A DNA stretch of 64,000 nucleotides. Origin: Bifidobacterium bombi DSM 19703. GTDB lineage: Bacteria; Actinomycetota; Actinomycetes; Actinomycetales; Bifidobacteriaceae. Shown in pieces: positions 34,092 to 42,783 of this stretch. Under the pieces are notes generated by a model. The model was not told the origin of the DNA, made no database searches, and was given only the letters and a program-made list of their open reading frames with translations. The position numbers and the translations under genes were made by a program. How positions within the stretch are numbered: position 1 is the stretch's first letter; every line of letters starts with the position of its first letter. The stretch lies in contig NZ_ATLK01000002.1 of the NCBI RefSeq assembly GCF_000737845.1, forward strand, positions 186,006-250,005, given 5' to 3'.

Positions 34092-35168
34092 ATGATGCTC
34101 AGAGTGTTGTTTGCAGGTACTCCGGAGGCAGCTGTTCCTGCTTTGGAGACGTTGGCCGCTGATACAGAACACTTCGAGGTGGTGGCTGTCCTGACCCGGC
34201 CTGATGCGGTGCGCGGAAGAGGACGCAGGCTGAGCGCAAACCCGGTGAAACAGGCGGCCCGTTCCTTGGACATCCCGGTGTTGGAATGCGACCCAAGCGA
34301 GCCTTCCTTCCTCGATGAACTCAAGGCAACCGGTGCTCAGGCGGGAGCGATAGTCGCGTACGGGAAGATACTGCGTCAACCGGTGCTTGATGCACTGCCG
34401 ATGGGCTGGTATAATCTTCATTTTTCGCTGCTTCCCCAGTGGCGTGGAGCGGCTCCGGTGCAGAGGGCCATATGGTCCGGCGATTCGCTGACGGGTGCCA
34501 CTGTGTTTCGGCTGACTGCGGGTATGGATACCGGTCCCATTCTGGCGCAAAGCACGTTGGAAATAGGGAAGCACGACACTTCCGGCGATGTGTTGCGACG
34601 GCTCTCCCAGGAGGGGGCGCGCCTGCTTGAGGCCGCGCTTCAAGCTATGGCGGATGGTCAGATAGCACTTCAGGAACAGCCTCAAGGCGCGTACGAGGTG
34701 GCGCGGAAAATCACTTCAAAGGACGCTCGAATACGTTTTGACGTTCCCGCGTTTGCGGCGGACCGACAGATTCGCGCCTGCACGCCGGATCCCGGTGCTT
34801 GGACTATGCTTCATCTTGGGTCAGACATTGGGACGACGAAGGGCAACGGCAGAGTCCACACCATTGCCGGCGCAAAAGCCGGTGCGGAGGTTCCGGAGGA
34901 TTCTTCGCAGGCTTCCGTGGATGCCGCCCAGATGCTTCACGTACTGCGCGCGCATGTGGTCGAGGAGCCAGATACCACCGGTGGTTCAGGCGCCGTGCCG
35001 CAGACGCTCGAACCAGGAAAGCTGTTCGTGACGAAGAAGCATGTTTGGGTAGGTACTCTTTCCGCGCCGTTGGAATTGGATGAAGTCAAACTGCAGGGCA
35101 AAAAAGCGATGCCGGCGGCGGATTGGGCAAGAGGCGCCCACCTGGGTGATGGCGCATACCTGGAATGA
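34092..35168 (+). CDS. fmt: Methionyl-tRNA formyltransferase
   Basis: 358 residues. ATG 34092 and 34095 are both possible after AGAGGT. It formylates initiator Met-tRNA with 10-formyl-THF. Conserved: FAGTPEAAVPALETL, the specificity loop RPDAVRGRGRRLSANPVKQA, and the catalytic Asn/His in YNLHFSLLPQWRGAAPVQRA. The catalytic Asp is in GMDTGPIL. The C-terminal domain has an insertion rich in Gly/Ala around residues 245-300 (between the SDIGTTKGN and VTKKHVWVG segments), so it is longer than the usual 310-320 residues. Often next to priA in this lineage. Confidence 0.94.
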   Translation: MMLRVLFAGTPEAAVPALETLAADTEHFEVVAVLTRPDAVRGRGRRLSANPVKQAARSLDIPVLECDPSEPSFLDELKATGAQAGAIVAYGKILRQPVLDALPMGWYNLHFSLLPQWRGAAPVQRAIWSGDSLTGATVFRLTAGMDTGPILAQSTLEIGKHDTSGDVLRRLSQEGARLLEAALQAMADGQIALQEQPQGAYEVARKITSKDARIRFDVPAFAADRQIRACTPDPGAWTMLHLGSDIGTTKGNGRVHTIAGAKAGAEVPEDSSQASVDAAQMLHVLRAHVVEEPDTTGGSGAVPQTLEPGKLFVTKKHVWVGTLSAPLELDEVKLQGKKAMPAADWARGAHLGDGAYLE

Positions 35169-35551
35169 TGCTATCCCCATGTCGTCGCTGCGACGTCATC
35201 GCATCGTCTTCGTAGAAATAGGGCGGAACCGAATACAAAGGCGTATCGTCGTCCAAAGACAGACGGTTGAGGTGTGCCTGCCGATGGAGAGTGGTCGCCA
35301 CCAAGACAGACTGACTGGAAACCTGTGACTATGATGTCCGTCAGGAATTGTCACCCAGGGGCATTCGTCCGGGAACTACCTCCGGAAACTTCCGTTGTTC
35401 CCCCCCAATGGTCTGGTGTCTCTTCCCGAAAACGACTGCCCTAGGATGGTGGTCGCGCTTCCAGGCGGTTTTCAGGGGTGTTTTTTGTTTTTTGGGCAGG
35501 TACCTGGGGAGAAGGTGGCTTAGCGGCATCGGCCGCCTGAGAAACAGTGGA
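35169..35551. other. Gap between convergent fmt and IMPase-like gene
   Basis: About 380 bp, no gene seen. Contains GGGGTGTTTTTTGTTTTTTG at about 35474-35493, T-rich enough for a terminator tail but without an obvious stem. Confidence 0.4.
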
Positions 35552-36412
35552 TTAGGAATGATTCGAAGGGACGAAGGGAAGACGTTGGAAATACGGTTCC
35601 AGCTCATTGATGATCAGTCCGTTGGATGCCACGATATCGTTTTCGCCACGCCAGTGTATCGTGTCGTCGAACCACTGGGTCACTTTGCCCTGGGCTTGAC
35701 GGACGACCACGGTCCCCGCCGAGACCGCCGGAATGTCCCATTGATGCAGATGCGGTTCGAAGTAGGCGTCGTATGTGCCATCCGCGACTTTGCACAAATC
35801 CAGTGACACTGGTCCTATGCGCTTTATGTCGGCCGGCTTCTCAGCGATGAGTCCAAGCAGCGCGAAGGCGCGAGCGGACTCTTCAGGGACGTGGGACATG
35901 CCGAAACCTACTACCGACCCCTCCAGGGAGCTGAGTGCGGATGGCATGATTCTTTCCTGCTTGTCACCCACCGGTGTTCGACGTATGCGGATGGCTCCCT
36001 CGCCTTCCGCGGCCAAATAGGTCATCCCCAAAGCCGGAGCATGCACCACTCCTAAGATGGGGTGGGCGTGGGTGGCGGTGACGAATTCGAAAAGCGAAAC
36101 GGTTATGGTCCATTCAGGCATGTTGCGAGCGAAATTGATCACGCCGTCAATGTTACCCACACACCAATAGCGGTCACCTGGTTGGCCCTCTTCGGGTCTG
36201 TCTCGCCACATGCCTTGGTACGGCTCAAGATACGTAAGGCGGTTCTCGATGAAATCCACGAGTTTTTTATCGATTATCGACTCCAATCGCACCCGCGTAT
36301 CGGGTATGGATGAGAGATTGAGATCGTGAGGATTCGTTTGCGTTTGGAACGCGTGCTTACCGGCATCCTGTACGATGCGCCCGACTTCCAACGCTATATC
36401 TCTTAAACTCAT
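35552..36412 (-). CDS. Inositol monophosphatase-like protein with altered catalytic motif
   Basis: 286 residues from ATG 36412 (AAGG upstream); a start at 36457 would add 15 residues. Overall layout follows the IMPase/FBPase-like family: the helical start SLRDIALEVGRIVQDAGK, the central metal motif region, and QWDIPAVSAGTVV near the C-terminus, matching the usual WD-x-A-A. But the central motif, normally DP-[IL]-DGTxNF, reads GNIDGVINFARNMPEW: the first metal-binding Asp is Gly, Pro is Asn and Thr is Val. The upstream GEE element is also not clear (MWRDRPEEGQ). It may be catalytically altered or have another role. Not co-oriented with fmt; 136 bp beyond hup. Confidence 0.7.
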   Translation of the reverse strand: MSLRDIALEVGRIVQDAGKHAFQTQTNPHDLNLSSIPDTRVRLESIIDKKLVDFIENRLTYLEPYQGMWRDRPEEGQPGDRYWCVGNIDGVINFARNMPEWTITVSLFEFVTATHAHPILGVVHAPALGMTYLAAEGEGAIRIRRTPVGDKQERIMPSALSSLEGSVVGFGMSHVPEESARAFALLGLIAEKPADIKRIGPVSLDLCKVADGTYDAYFEPHLHQWDIPAVSAGTVVVRQAQGKVTQWFDDTIHWRGENDIVASNGLIINELEPYFQRLPFVPSNHS

Positions 36413-36491
36413 ACTGACCTTCCATAATTTGGAGTCCGAAGCAACACTGCTTACCAATGTACATTATACTCAGTGCGCCCTGCCGTGGCAC

Positions 36492-36530
36492 AAAAAAAGT
36501 CCCTGATCTCTCGGTGAGACCAGAGACTTA
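36492..36530 (-). terminator. Terminator after hup
   Basis: Minus-strand stem AGTCTCTGGTCTC against GAGAGATCAGGGACT with a CTC/ACC loop, followed by seven T. It lies 16 bp after the stop codon. Confidence 0.85.
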
Positions 36531-36547
36531 AAACCAAGGATTTACGA

Positions 36548-36832
36548 TCACTTGGAAGTAACGGCCTTCTTCAGCAGGGAGCCGGCGGAAATGCGCACGC
36601 CGTAGGATGCTGGGATCTTGATGGTCTCGCCGGTACGCGGGTTGCGGCCGGTACGTGCGGCGCGCTTTACGCGTTCGGCGGAGAAAAGACCGGTGAGCTT
36701 CAGACCTTCGCCGGACTTCATGGCTTCGACGAAAACATCCTGGAAGGCGTTGACGGCGGCTTCCGCCTGTGCCTTGGTGAGGTTGGACTTCTGGGCGATC
36801 TTCGAAACGAGATCAGACTTGTTGTATGCCAT
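36548..36832 (-). CDS. hup: DNA-binding protein HU
   Basis: 94 residues, the normal HU length. It binds and bends DNA without strong sequence preference. N-terminal helices MAYNKSDLVSKIAQKSNLTK and AEAAVNAFQDVFVEAM, then LTGLFSAERVKRAARTGRNP with the arm motif RTGRNPRTGE and IPASYGVRISAGSLLKKAV. It carries no long basic tail of the mycobacterial HupB type. Monocistronic with a good terminator. Confidence 0.95.
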   Translation of the reverse strand: MAYNKSDLVSKIAQKSNLTKAQAEAAVNAFQDVFVEAMKSGEGLKLTGLFSAERVKRAARTGRNPRTGETIKIPASYGVRISAGSLLKKAVTSK

Positions 36833-36977
36833 GGATATGATCCTTTGCTAATAGCGGTTCCTGCTATTTTGCAGGCACCTCGATCACTACTCATTTTAGC
36901 GCAACATATCTCAAATCTCCGCCTTTTATAAGGGTTTTGCAGTACTTTTTGCCTAAAAAACCTCGAATTTCGGAAAA

Positions 36978-39524
36978 TTACAACAAATCGTGCTTGGTTA
37001 ACCGTTTCATGGCGAAGGCTCCGATGGGAATGCGCAGCCAGTAAAAAGCCACGCGGTATACCAAAGTGGCGGAAAGCGCCACGGCCGCGGGCACTCCAAT
37101 GGAAGTGAAGGCAAATGTCAGAGCAGCTTCCACCGCGCCCAAGCCTCCTGGTGTGGGCACCGCGGATCCGAGCGTATTGGCGAGTATGAAGACGAAGATG
37201 ACCTCCACTGGGTTGCTGCTGTAGCCGAAGGCCATGAGCGCACACCAAAAGCCCAGTCCGGTTGCGATGTTGAGGATCAGCGCGCCGGCGACTCCCCAAG
37301 TCAGCTTTATGGGTTGGCTCAACACATCGAGAAGCTGATTGATATAGGACTTGACGATGGGTAGGTATTTGTCGATTAACAGGCGGCGCAGCGGAGGAAT
37401 AGCCATGGCGACGCTCGCTATCAGCACTATCGCTCCTATGACCACGATCAAAGTGTTGCCCGGCACCATCCCCGAGAACGTGTTGCGACCTGTGAAAAGA
37501 CCTATTACCAGCAGAAGCAGCACGGTGGTAGACCCTTGGACAATCCACGTGGCGCTCATGATTGCAGTAGCCGCTGTGTTTTTGTATCCGTTTTTGCGCA
37601 GGAACTGAAGATTGACGAAGGCCGGGCCCACACCGGCCGGCATCGAGACTGCAGTGAAACCAGAAGCCGCTTGAGAGTAGAAGAGCGCTAAGGGACCGGG
37701 CCTGTGCTTTTTATCTGTGAGCGAACCCAGGGTGAGGGCGCATCCGGCCCAAGCCAACATCGAGAACGCAAGGCTCGCCAAGGCCCACCAGATATTCGCC
37801 GCACGCACGGCCGCTATGACCTCGTTCGGTTTCAGCTGGGTGAAGATGACCGCGACGGCTACGATCAGCAGCGTTATGGATAGGAATGATTTGAGATTGA
37901 AACGGGCGAGTGTGACCTGTTCCTCGCCCTGTCGCTCCTCTGGCGGTATCAGACCGGCCAGTTGTTCGCGCATCGTCGTGATGACCTGCTTGTTCCAGCC
38001 GGGAAGGTCGCGCGTCTCGCTGGGAACGACCACTTTCTGCACGAACGGTGCGAGCGCGGCCAAGGTCTTGGTTCCCCATACCCTTTGGGCGGTGACGATG
38101 GCCTGTTCGCGTCCAAGAAGAACGTACATCAGTACGAGGAGCTGCACCTTGTCCACTGCCACGTTCGTCGAAGAGCTGGCGCAGTCGCCGTTCTGCCATC
38201 CTGAGATGACCAGGCTTCCGTCAGCGAGCCGAGAGAGCGTCTGCGGCGTGATCCGTCTATGCGTGTAGCCATGGGCATTGGCGCGTTCCAGATATTCCAT
38301 GAATTGTGCGGCGTCATCCGGCGTGATTGTCGAATAGTCATACGCGCGGGGTGGGTTGTCGGCATCGAACACCAGAACCGAGGATTCCTCGCTGTCCGCC
38401 ACGCCATAGGAGTCAGGTGTCTTCAGCCCGCAGTTCTTCAGCCCCAGCAGCATTGCAAGATGGTGGTGGTTGGCGTCGCTGGCGGACTTGTCGAGGCGCA
38501 CGGAAACGTCGTTGAAACGCAGTCCCTGCCATAGCTGATGCAGATATCCGGCGTTGTGCGGTTGTGCGTCGAGCACCGATATTGTGTAGGTTCTTCCGTC
38601 GTAGTCCATGGCATCGTAGATGCGGGAGTTTTCGATGAGGTCGTCGTCGAGTGTGGCCTGGAGAATTCCGGTCTCCTCGTTGCAGCCGTGCCGCCGGTGC
38701 AAACGGACGAGATCGAGCCCTATGCCCTTCATCAGGAGCACGATCTGCCTGCCCCATAGTCCGGTATTGCTCGTTCCCATGCCGAAACGCAGTAGCATGC
38801 CGATGATTCTGCCCGTCGAAAAGGAGACGATCACTCCGGGAACCGATTGCCAGGAAAGTACGATGCAGATGACGGCGACCGCGTAAAGCGTGTTCCAGCT
38901 CCACTTAACGCTAGGTCTTATCTTGCGTGGGCCGGCAACGGTGAGGAATGCACCCAGCCCTGCATAGATGTCGGGAATGACCACCGTCGATGTCAAGCCA
39001 TTCGGCGGGGCGAGGGCAGCGCTCAGTGCCGGAATGCTCATGCGCGTAAGGAGCAGCGAGAAAATGAAGATCGCCCAATACCCGGCAAACAGCGCCACCA
39101 CGCTGATTGCCGATTGCAGCCATTCGCGGCTTATCAGCAGGGTGATCAGAACGCCGATGACGATAATGAACGATGTCAGCTGCTGCAATACCGAAGACGG
39201 TACCACCATGAGCCATTCCAAGGCCGGAGCAGCGGTTCGGGCGTCGTGTTCCACCCCATTGGTCAGCCCACGCATATACACCGCGGCGAGGATGATGCCT
39301 GCGGATAGCAGCAAAGCCGCGACGGCGTGCAGCAGATCATTCGGATTGTGCGTGCGTTTGGGCGGAACGTCGTCTATGTCCATGGTGTCATCGGTGCCGG
39401 CGGACGACGTTCCCCATCTTGCGACGGTGTTTCTGCTGGTATGTCCCTGTGGAATCGGGACCGTCTGCATGCCGTCCTGTTCCGGGTCCGGTGGGATGAT
39501 GGGCGATTCTGAGCTGTCGGTCAT
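36978..39524 (-). CDS. Large flippase-like (UPF0104/LPG synthase TM) membrane protein with pseudokinase-like middle
   Basis: 848 residues. The first 60 are disordered. Helices 65-260 form one membrane domain. A cytoplasmic middle follows at about 265-490. Eight or so helices at 515-835 match the MprF-like flippase domain: AGVGPAFVNLQFLRKNGYK, and the signature ANTLGSAVPTPGGLGAVEAA. The middle resembles a kinase fold of the APH/RIO type, with HGYTHRRITPQTLSRLADGS where H-x-D-x-x-x-x-N is expected; the Asp is absent, so it is likely inactive. It probably moves or senses a lipid or isoprenoid-linked precursor. Its ATG overlaps the purB stop by 4 bp (ATGA). Confidence 0.75.
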   Translation of the reverse strand: MTDSSESPIIPPDPEQDGMQTVPIPQGHTSRNTVARWGTSSAGTDDTMDIDDVPPKRTHNPNDLLHAVAALLLSAGIILAAVYMRGLTNGVEHDARTAAPALEWLMVVPSSVLQQLTSFIIVIGVLITLLISREWLQSAISVVALFAGYWAIFIFSLLLTRMSIPALSAALAPPNGLTSTVVIPDIYAGLGAFLTVAGPRKIRPSVKWSWNTLYAVAVICIVLSWQSVPGVIVSFSTGRIIGMLLRFGMGTSNTGLWGRQIVLLMKGIGLDLVRLHRRHGCNEETGILQATLDDDLIENSRIYDAMDYDGRTYTISVLDAQPHNAGYLHQLWQGLRFNDVSVRLDKSASDANHHHLAMLLGLKNCGLKTPDSYGVADSEESSVLVFDADNPPRAYDYSTITPDDAAQFMEYLERANAHGYTHRRITPQTLSRLADGSLVISGWQNGDCASSSTNVAVDKVQLLVLMYVLLGREQAIVTAQRVWGTKTLAALAPFVQKVVVPSETRDLPGWNKQVITTMREQLAGLIPPEERQGEEQVTLARFNLKSFLSITLLIVAVAVIFTQLKPNEVIAAVRAANIWWALASLAFSMLAWAGCALTLGSLTDKKHRPGPLALFYSQAASGFTAVSMPAGVGPAFVNLQFLRKNGYKNTAATAIMSATWIVQGSTTVLLLLVIGLFTGRNTFSGMVPGNTLIVVIGAIVLIASVAMAIPPLRRLLIDKYLPIVKSYINQLLDVLSQPIKLTWGVAGALILNIATGLGFWCALMAFGYSSNPVEVIFVFILANTLGSAVPTPGGLGAVEAALTFAFTSIGVPAAVALSATLVYRVAFYWLRIPIGAFAMKRLTKHDLL

Positions 39525-41008
39525 TGCTGCGGTAATCCAAGGTCGTTGTGTTCGGTTTCATCCTGCGGTGCCTCGAAGTCCACCAAACGGCGGGCCAGAC
39601 CGGTATAGCTCCGAGGTGTGAGGGATTTGAGGCGTTCCGAGGTGGCCTCGTCGAAATCCAACGAGTCAATGAAAGCCTCGACGTCGGACTTTCCGATTTG
39701 CCTGCCGCGCATGAGTTCCTTGACCTTCTCGTACGGGCGTTCCATTCCCGGCCTTCCCTGAAGCTCCTGTGCCCTCATGGCCGTTTGAATGGGTTCGCCG
39801 AGCACTTCCCAGTTGCGTTCCAGCTCCGAGTTCATCACGGTTTGGTCCGGATGGATCGAATGCAGGCCGCCGTCAAGATTGTCGAGCGCCAACAGCGAGT
39901 AGCCCAGTGCCGCGCCGATATTGCGTTGTGTGGTCGAGTCCGTCAGGTCGCGCTGCCAGCGGCTTTCCACCAGGGTCGATGCAAGGGTGTCGAGGAGCGA
40001 GCATGAGAGTTCGAAGTTGGCTTCCGCGTTTTCGAAACGGATGGGGTTGATCTTGTGGGGCATCGTCGACGAGCCTGTGGCGCCTTTGACGGGTACCTGT
40101 ACGAATACTCCACGCGAAATGTACATCCAAGCGTCAACGGCCAGGTTGTGGCAGACACGGTTGAAATGGCTGATCGACCCGTAGAGTTCGGCTTGCCAAT
40201 CGTGGCTCTCGATTTGGGTGGTCAGTGGATTGAACGTCAGTCCCATCCTGTGCTCGATGAATTCACGGGATACGGCGATCCAATCGACGTCGGGGCAGGC
40301 CACGGTATGCGCCCCGAAAGTGCCGGTCGCCCCGTTGATCTTTCCTAGGTATTCCTGCTGTTCGATATGCCGAATCTGCCGGCGAAGGCGGTGCACGAAG
40401 ACCGCTAGTTCCTTGCCGAGCGTCGTCGGCGTGGCTGGCTGTCCGTGAGTCAGCGCCAGTAGAGGCATGTCACGGCAATCCCGTGCCTTGCGTGCCAGGA
40501 AGTCGGTCATGCGGCGTGCGGCGGGGAGCCATACCTGTTCGACGGCCTTTTTGATGCAACGTGCGGTGGCGCAGTTGTTGATGTCTTCGGAGGTGCATGC
40601 GAAATGCACCAGTGTCTTGAGTCTGGGCAGTTGGGTCTGCGCACCGAGGGTGCCGGTGGATGCGTCCAGGAAATCATCGATGTAATATTCCACCGCTTTC
40701 ACGTCATGATGGGTCTTCGCCTCGTAAGCCGCATGTCGTGCTATGCCATCCTGAGCGAAGCCGTCCACGATGGAGCGCAGATAATCCTGCTCCTGAGGGC
40801 TCAGCGGCTTCACGCCGGGCACCACTGGTCGGTTCGAGTTCTCCGGGAAGCCGTTGGCAAGCAGAATCATCCACTCGACCTCCACCGCTATGCGCTCCCT
40901 GTTAAGCGCCGCCTCACTGAGGTATTCCACCAAAGGAAGCGTCTGCTTGCGGTAGCGTCCATCAAGGGACGTCAAGGGAATTGCAGGGGTGATTTCGGTC
41001 AGTCTCAT
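39521..41008 (-). CDS. purB: Adenylosuccinate lyase
   Basis: 495 residues, full length for the long actinobacterial/enterobacterial type. It catalyses two steps of purine synthesis, SAICAR to AICAR and adenylosuccinate to AMP. Motifs: PLTSLDGRYRKQTLPLVEYL, HFACTSEDINNCATA, LALTHGQPATPTTLGKELA with the catalytic His, and the family signature GSSTMPHKINPIRFENAEAN with the catalytic Ser loop. Upstream gene of a two-gene unit with the flippase-like protein. Confidence 0.96.
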   Translation of the reverse strand: MRLTEITPAIPLTSLDGRYRKQTLPLVEYLSEAALNRERIAVEVEWMILLANGFPENSNRPVVPGVKPLSPQEQDYLRSIVDGFAQDGIARHAAYEAKTHHDVKAVEYYIDDFLDASTGTLGAQTQLPRLKTLVHFACTSEDINNCATARCIKKAVEQVWLPAARRMTDFLARKARDCRDMPLLALTHGQPATPTTLGKELAVFVHRLRRQIRHIEQQEYLGKINGATGTFGAHTVACPDVDWIAVSREFIEHRMGLTFNPLTTQIESHDWQAELYGSISHFNRVCHNLAVDAWMYISRGVFVQVPVKGATGSSTMPHKINPIRFENAEANFELSCSLLDTLASTLVESRWQRDLTDSTTQRNIGAALGYSLLALDNLDGGLHSIHPDQTVMNSELERNWEVLGEPIQTAMRAQELQGRPGMERPYEKVKELMRGRQIGKSDVEAFIDSLDFDEATSERLKSLTPRSYTGLARRLVDFEAPQDETEHNDLGLPQQ

Positions 41009-41041
41009 AGTCCCTAGACTACCGCCAGCCGTAAACGTGGT

Positions 41042-41650
41042 TTACCAAGGTTTGGCATCGGTATCGCCGGCCTTGGGACGCGGCTGATTCGGCTTGTCGT
41101 TCTGGCTCGTCGCCCCCTGGTTCGCTTTGAGAACACGCTCCACCTCCTGCCGCTGTTCCTCCGTCAGGCCTTGGTGGCGTGCGCTCTCATCGTTCATTCC
41201 ATTACGCGCCTGTTGCTTCGTCCCGCCACCGTTGGCATTGTTCGTTTGCCGGCGCTTGTTCTCAGCGAGCTTACGGCGCGTGGCGGCTGCAAGGTGCTGC
41301 GTGACGTCCACGTTTTCGTCGATTCTGGTCGATAACGATCGGGCGAGTATGGGTCTGAAGCGACGTGCCTCATCGTATTGAGCCTGTGTCTGTTGGGCCT
41401 CGTTGAGAACGTTGTTCAGATCCGCGTCTGGTCTTTTCGCCTCAGCGATACCGAGTTCCAATCTTTGTGTAGCCTGATTGTAGGTGTCGATGGCTGCAAT
41501 GTTCACGCAGGCGCATGCAGCGGCCAGGAGGGCCAACACGGCGATGACAGCGAGTACGATTCGTACACAGAGCGCAGCCCGTGGAGCCTTCCCCGTAGGG
41601 GAGGGGCTGGTTGATGGCGTCTGGTGGGCGTTGTTCGCATCGACTTTCAT
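41042..41650 (-). CDS. Small membrane protein at end of MoxR operon, unknown
   Basis: 202 residues from ATG 41650, set by AAGGAGACTGAT just upstream and by the 4-bp overlap with the preceding gene. One membrane helix at about 30-55 (IVLAVIAVLALLAAACACVN) follows a Ser/Pro-rich cytoplasmic tail. The outside part is helical (LNEAQQTQAQYDEARRFRPI), then a disordered Gln/Asn/Gly/Lys-rich end. I recall similar short proteins at this position in bifidobacteria (a lineage-specific family). The operon context suggests an envelope role. No function assignable. Confidence 0.7.
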   Translation of the reverse strand: MKVDANNAHQTPSTSPSPTGKAPRAALCVRIVLAVIAVLALLAAACACVNIAAIDTYNQATQRLELGIAEAKRPDADLNNVLNEAQQTQAQYDEARRFRPILARSLSTRIDENVDVTQHLAAATRRKLAENKRRQTNNANGGGTKQQARNGMNDESARHQGLTEEQRQEVERVLKANQGATSQNDKPNQPRPKAGDTDAKPW

Positions 41651-42783
41651 ATCAGTCTCCTTGACGTTGCAATCCACGCGCCTAGTTCGAAGCACAGCAA
41701 AACGGCCGTCACGATCGCCATCGGCCAGACGATGGGGTTGAGGCGTTCATGGCGTTTGTAGGTGTCATTGATGTGCCACTGACGCGACCGTCGCACCGCA
41801 TCGCCTTTGTCCAGGCGTGAATCAGGGCCCGTGAACACCGTTTTGCCACTGAGCTCATCTGCGATGCTTTCCAGGGACTTCTTGTCCATCACCGATATGC
41901 CGGGCTGCCCGGTCGTGGGGTCGTTGACCCAGTGTTCGGATTCGTTCCCCTTTCCGCTGCCGTCTTGAGAATCCGTGGGGTCTTTTGGCTGGGAGGTGAT
42001 TTCCGGGATCTTTCCGCCTTGGCTCGACCCGACGCCGACAACGAAGGCCGCGTCGATATACTGACGCAGCGATGAGAAGGACCGGCGTGCCTTCGGTGAG
42101 GTCTGCTCGCCGTCAGTGATGATGTACAACACGATGGTGTCGTGGGCCCTTCTGGTCCTGATGGACTTGAGGTGTACCAGAAGCTGGTCGATGGGCGCAT
42201 CGAGCGATGACCCCGCTGAAAGAGCGGTGGCCTCAGGCTCTAGGTGCGCCGCCCAGTCCCGAACAGCCTGCGTGTCGGGTGTGAGAGGAACGTCAACGCT
42301 GGCTGACGCCCCGAAGCGCAAGGCCGAAAAACTGGCGTCAGGATAGAGCCCGGTCAAATCGTCGATGGCGGCATGTGCGGCATCGATTCTGCGCACGCTG
42401 TCCTGTGTGCCGTACCGGGCGTCCTTGACTGCCATCGACCCTGTCACGTCCGTGGCAACGACTACATCGGTGGCGTTCACCGCTCTTGTTCGTGTGGGCT
42501 GCTGCACGCTCGGGGTGAGGGTCATCATCGCAATCATGAGGCAGATCAGCGTGCGACGCACACAGCCCCAGAGTGTCTGGTCGCTCGCAGCGCCGTGGCC
42601 GTCACGTTCAGCTTGTTTTGTTCGCACATAGACGAACACGCATGCCACTGCCGCCAGTATCATCAACACGGCCAGAACTCCGCCGACCGGCCACCCCAGG
42701 GTCGGGGTGAATTCCATTTGCGGCAGGCCGGCGGCGGATCGAGCGGGGATCTGGGTCGTGCTTTGCATTGAGTCACCCATCAT
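41647..42783 (-). CDS. von Willebrand factor A domain membrane protein (second of pair)
   Basis: 378 residues from ATG 42783, overlapping the upstream stop as ATGA. Helices at about 25-47 and 70-87 and a C-terminal helix anchor a VWA domain. The metal-binding (MIDAS) motif DxSxS is changed to VVATDVTGSMAVKDARYG (D-x-T-G-S), still a plausible metal site. Further VWA elements: SALRFGASASVDVPLT and TIVLYIITDGEQTSPKA. With MoxR and DUF58 it forms the classical chaperone-type module in which a MoxR ATPase remodels a VWA-containing target. The target of the module in actinobacteria is not established. Confidence 0.8.
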   Translation of the reverse strand: MMGDSMQSTTQIPARSAAGLPQMEFTPTLGWPVGGVLAVLMILAAVACVFVYVRTKQAERDGHGAASDQTLWGCVRRTLICLMIAMMTLTPSVQQPTRTRAVNATDVVVATDVTGSMAVKDARYGTQDSVRRIDAAHAAIDDLTGLYPDASFSALRFGASASVDVPLTPDTQAVRDWAAHLEPEATALSAGSSLDAPIDQLLVHLKSIRTRRAHDTIVLYIITDGEQTSPKARRSFSSLRQYIDAAFVVGVGSSQGGKIPEITSQPKDPTDSQDGSGKGNESEHWVNDPTTGQPGISVMDKKSLESIADELSGKTVFTGPDSRLDKGDAVRRSRQWHINDTYKRHERLNPIVWPMAIVTAVLLCFELGAWIATSRRLI

